A DNA stretch of 23,810 nucleotides from Oscillospiraceae bacterium (GTDB taxonomy: Bacteria > Bacillota > Clostridia > Oscillospirales > Ruminococcaceae), in the NCBI GenBank assembly GCA_018110855.1, contig JAGBFZ010000323.1, positions 1 through 23,810 of the forward strand. Reading direction: 5' to 3'. The notes under the pieces are model-generated. The model was not told the DNA's origin. It did not search any database and saw only the letters and a list, made by a program, of their open reading frames with translations. The position numbers and the translations under genes are program-made. Positions 22,613 through 23,810 of this stretch are shown here, one piece after another (the stretch's first letter is position 1; each line of letters begins with the position of its first letter).

Positions 22613-22912
22613 TCACTGCTTTTCGGTAATGCCGTAAAATTCACGGGAATAGCTTGCATAGACAGCTCTCCTGCGTATCATTCTGCGCCGCTCCTCTTCT
22701 TTTTTATTTACAGCGTCTGCTGCTGTCAGCCAGCCTGCGATAAAAAGAAGAACTGCCAGAATAGCACCGTAAAGGACAATGTAATATTTCACAGGCAGAG
22801 GTTCGGTTGCGGCGGCAATATCTGCAAATCTTGATGTGATGCAAATATCTGCGATAATGAGCAGTATCGCTGCGGGGGGATATTTTGCAGTTATTTTGAT
22901 GATTTTTTTCAT
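22613..22912 (-). CDS. Small two-TM membrane protein of unknown function
   Basis: A 99-aa protein with two membrane segments at about 12-28 and 45-66 and an Arg/Lys-rich C-terminal tail (EEERRRMIRRRAVYASY). I recognise no family. The start is set at ATG 22912, ten bases after AAGGGA; ATG 22921 is nearly on the site. Its stop (complement 22613-22615) immediately adjoins the SGNH stop with no terminator between. A TATACT with TGC (complement 22946-22951) is a likely extended -10 promoter. Confidence 0.6.
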   Translation of the reverse strand: MKKIIKITAKYPPAAILLIIADICITSRFADIAAATEPLPVKYYIVLYGAILAVLLFIAGWLTAADAVNKKEEERRRMIRRRAVYASYSREFYGITEKQ

Positions 22913-23034
22913 TGCTATCATTTCCCTTCGTGATTTTGTATTTACAGTATAGCATAATATCTGTGTAATAATCGTTACAACAAACCGGCTCAGAAAAAGA
23001 ATGTTAAAAATATGAAAAATACTGTTTTTCCCTA

Positions 23035-23063
23035 TTGGCAAATCGGGAATAATATGGTATAAT
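23035..23063 (+). promoter_or_regulatory. Promoter of the phosphoglucomutase-family gene
   Basis: TTGGCA (23035-23040), 17 bp, then TATAAT (23058-23063) with TGG before it. It is nearly consensus. The leader to ATG 23119 is about 50 bases. Confidence 0.85.
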
Positions 23064-23118
23064 AAATTTTGATAATTATTTCAGACTCTCTGAAAAAAAT
23101 TTTATGAGGTGATCAAAC

Positions 23119-23810
23119 ATGAATGAAAAGGAGCTTTATTCTCTTTGGTGCGAAAAGGCTGTTGACGACCCCGATCTTCAGACCGAGCTTAAGTCCATTG
23201 AAGGCGATGATGAGGCTATCAAGGACAGATTCTATCGTGATCTTGAATTTGGTACAGGCGGTCTCAGAGGCGTTATTGGTGCAGGCGCTTACAGAATGAA
23301 TGTATATACTGTAAGACGCGCTACTCAGGGTCTTGCTGATTATGTTAACGAGGCATTCAAGAGCCCTTCTGTTGCAATTTCCTATGACAGCCGCATCAAG
23401 TCTGATGTTTTTGCAAAGGAAGCTGCTTCCGTTCTTGCTGCAAACGGCATCAAGGTTTACATCTATACCGAGCTTATGCCCACTCCTATGCTCTCCTATG
23501 CGGTAAGAGCGCACAAGTGCAATGCGGGTATCATGATAACTGCGTCCCATAATCCCGCTAAGTATAACGGATACAAGGTTTATGGCGCTGACGGCTGCCA
23601 GCTTACTCTCGGCGCTGCGGAGATCGTTCTTAAAAATATCAACAACGTTCCCATGTTCGGCGGTGCAAAGACCACCGATTATGAAAAGGCTGTTGCTGAC
23701 GGAATGATAAACTATATTTCCCAGACTGTTATCGACAATTATCTTGAGGAGGTTTCCAAGCAGGGAATCCATACCGACCTTGTAAAGTCCAGCGGACTCA
23801 AGGTCGTTTA
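23119..23810 (+). CDS. Phospho-sugar mutase (phosphoglucomutase/phosphomannomutase family), 5' part
   Basis: The first 230 codons of a gene that runs off the window edge. ATG 23119 follows GAGGTGAT by five bases. The phosphoserine loop ITASHNPAKYNGYKVYG (about 139-155, S142) and FGTGGLRGVIG (about 43-53) place it in the alpha-D-phosphohexomutase superfamily. The opening YSLWCEKAVDDPDLQTEL is typical of the long phosphoglucomutase of Firmicutes (PgcA type), near 560-580 aa. It interconverts glucose-1-phosphate and glucose-6-phosphate. Codon use is strongly biased, which suggests high expression. Confidence 0.92.
   Translation, partial: MNEKELYSLWCEKAVDDPDLQTELKSIEGDDEAIKDRFYRDLEFGTGGLRGVIGAGAYRMNVYTVRRATQGLADYVNEAFKSPSVAISYDSRIKSDVFAKEAASVLAANGIKVYIYTELMPTPMLSYAVRAHKCNAGIMITASHNPAKYNGYKVYGADGCQLTLGAAEIVLKNINNVPMFGGAKTTDYEKAVADGMINYISQTVIDNYLEEVSKQGIHTDLVKSSGLKVV

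Noticed and set aside
23113..23772. Long minus-strand frame of 219 codons opposite the phosphomutase
   Set aside because: The plus strand encodes a clear phosphomutase with a ribosome site and promoter; the antisense frame arises from its biased codons.
1..23810. CRISPR arrays, tRNA or rRNA genes, phage genes
   Set aside because: No regularly spaced repeats, no T-loop or anticodon-like structures and no phage-type proteins were seen.

Overview
The window reads as ordinary chromosomal sequence from a spore-forming, low-to-mid GC Clostridia, most like Ruminococcus or a relative in the Oscillospiraceae. The evidence is the spoIIAA-spoIIAB-sigF operon, both dipicolinate synthase genes, strong AGGAGG-type ribosome binding sites, and consensus vegetative promoters that nearly all carry an extended -10 (TGnTATAAT). 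The genus is an inference from gene content and style; no rRNA or marker gene is present to fix it. I found no phage, CRISPR array, tRNA, rRNA or intact transposase.

Layout. 1-255: 3' end of an unknown gene, closed by a 21-bp palindromic terminator. 309-1773 (minus): the spoIIA operon, the forespore sigma-F switch. 2073-3904 (plus): a KdpD/KdpE-like two-component pair without the usual KdpD N-terminal sensor and without kdpFABC. 3966-5625 (minus): dpaA-dpaB, making dipicolinic acid for the spore core, with a sigma-K-like promoter upstream and a 155-bp inverted-repeat element wedged at the gene junction. 5931-6323: a PaaI-type thioesterase behind a structured leader. 6448-7338: a LysR regulator. 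7432-8848: thiE-thiD, thiamine phosphate synthesis. 8943-11230: a three-gene membrane module (MFS-like permease, 4-TM protein, secreted membrane-anchored SH3-like protein) with no known function.

11381-14628: a four-gene operon of sirtuin, nadC, a TatD-linked-type radical SAM protein and an aldose 1-epimerase-like protein, pairing NAD synthesis with NAD use. 14745-15971: a zinc-ribbon membrane protein with a Ser/Glu-rich stalk. 16017-17126 (minus): a lone receiver protein and an AlkD-like repair glycosylase. 17225-19044 (minus): a metallophosphoesterase translationally coupled to an aromatic acid exporter-like protein. 19218-22612 (plus): a DUF6465-like protein, a DUF4358-like lipoprotein, a D-Ala-D-Ala carboxypeptidase and an SGNH hydrolase. 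22613-22912 (minus): a small 2-TM protein. 23119 to the end: the start of a phosphoglucomutase-family gene.

The most notable non-coding signals are the inverted-repeat element that supplies the last codons and stop of dpaA, the hairpin-rich leader at 5757-5930, the sigma-K-like box before dpaA, and a near-identical promoter shared by the kdp-like pair and the sirtuin operon. I saw no convincing evidence of a wholly new multi-gene system; the best candidate for an undescribed function is the membrane module at 8943-11230.
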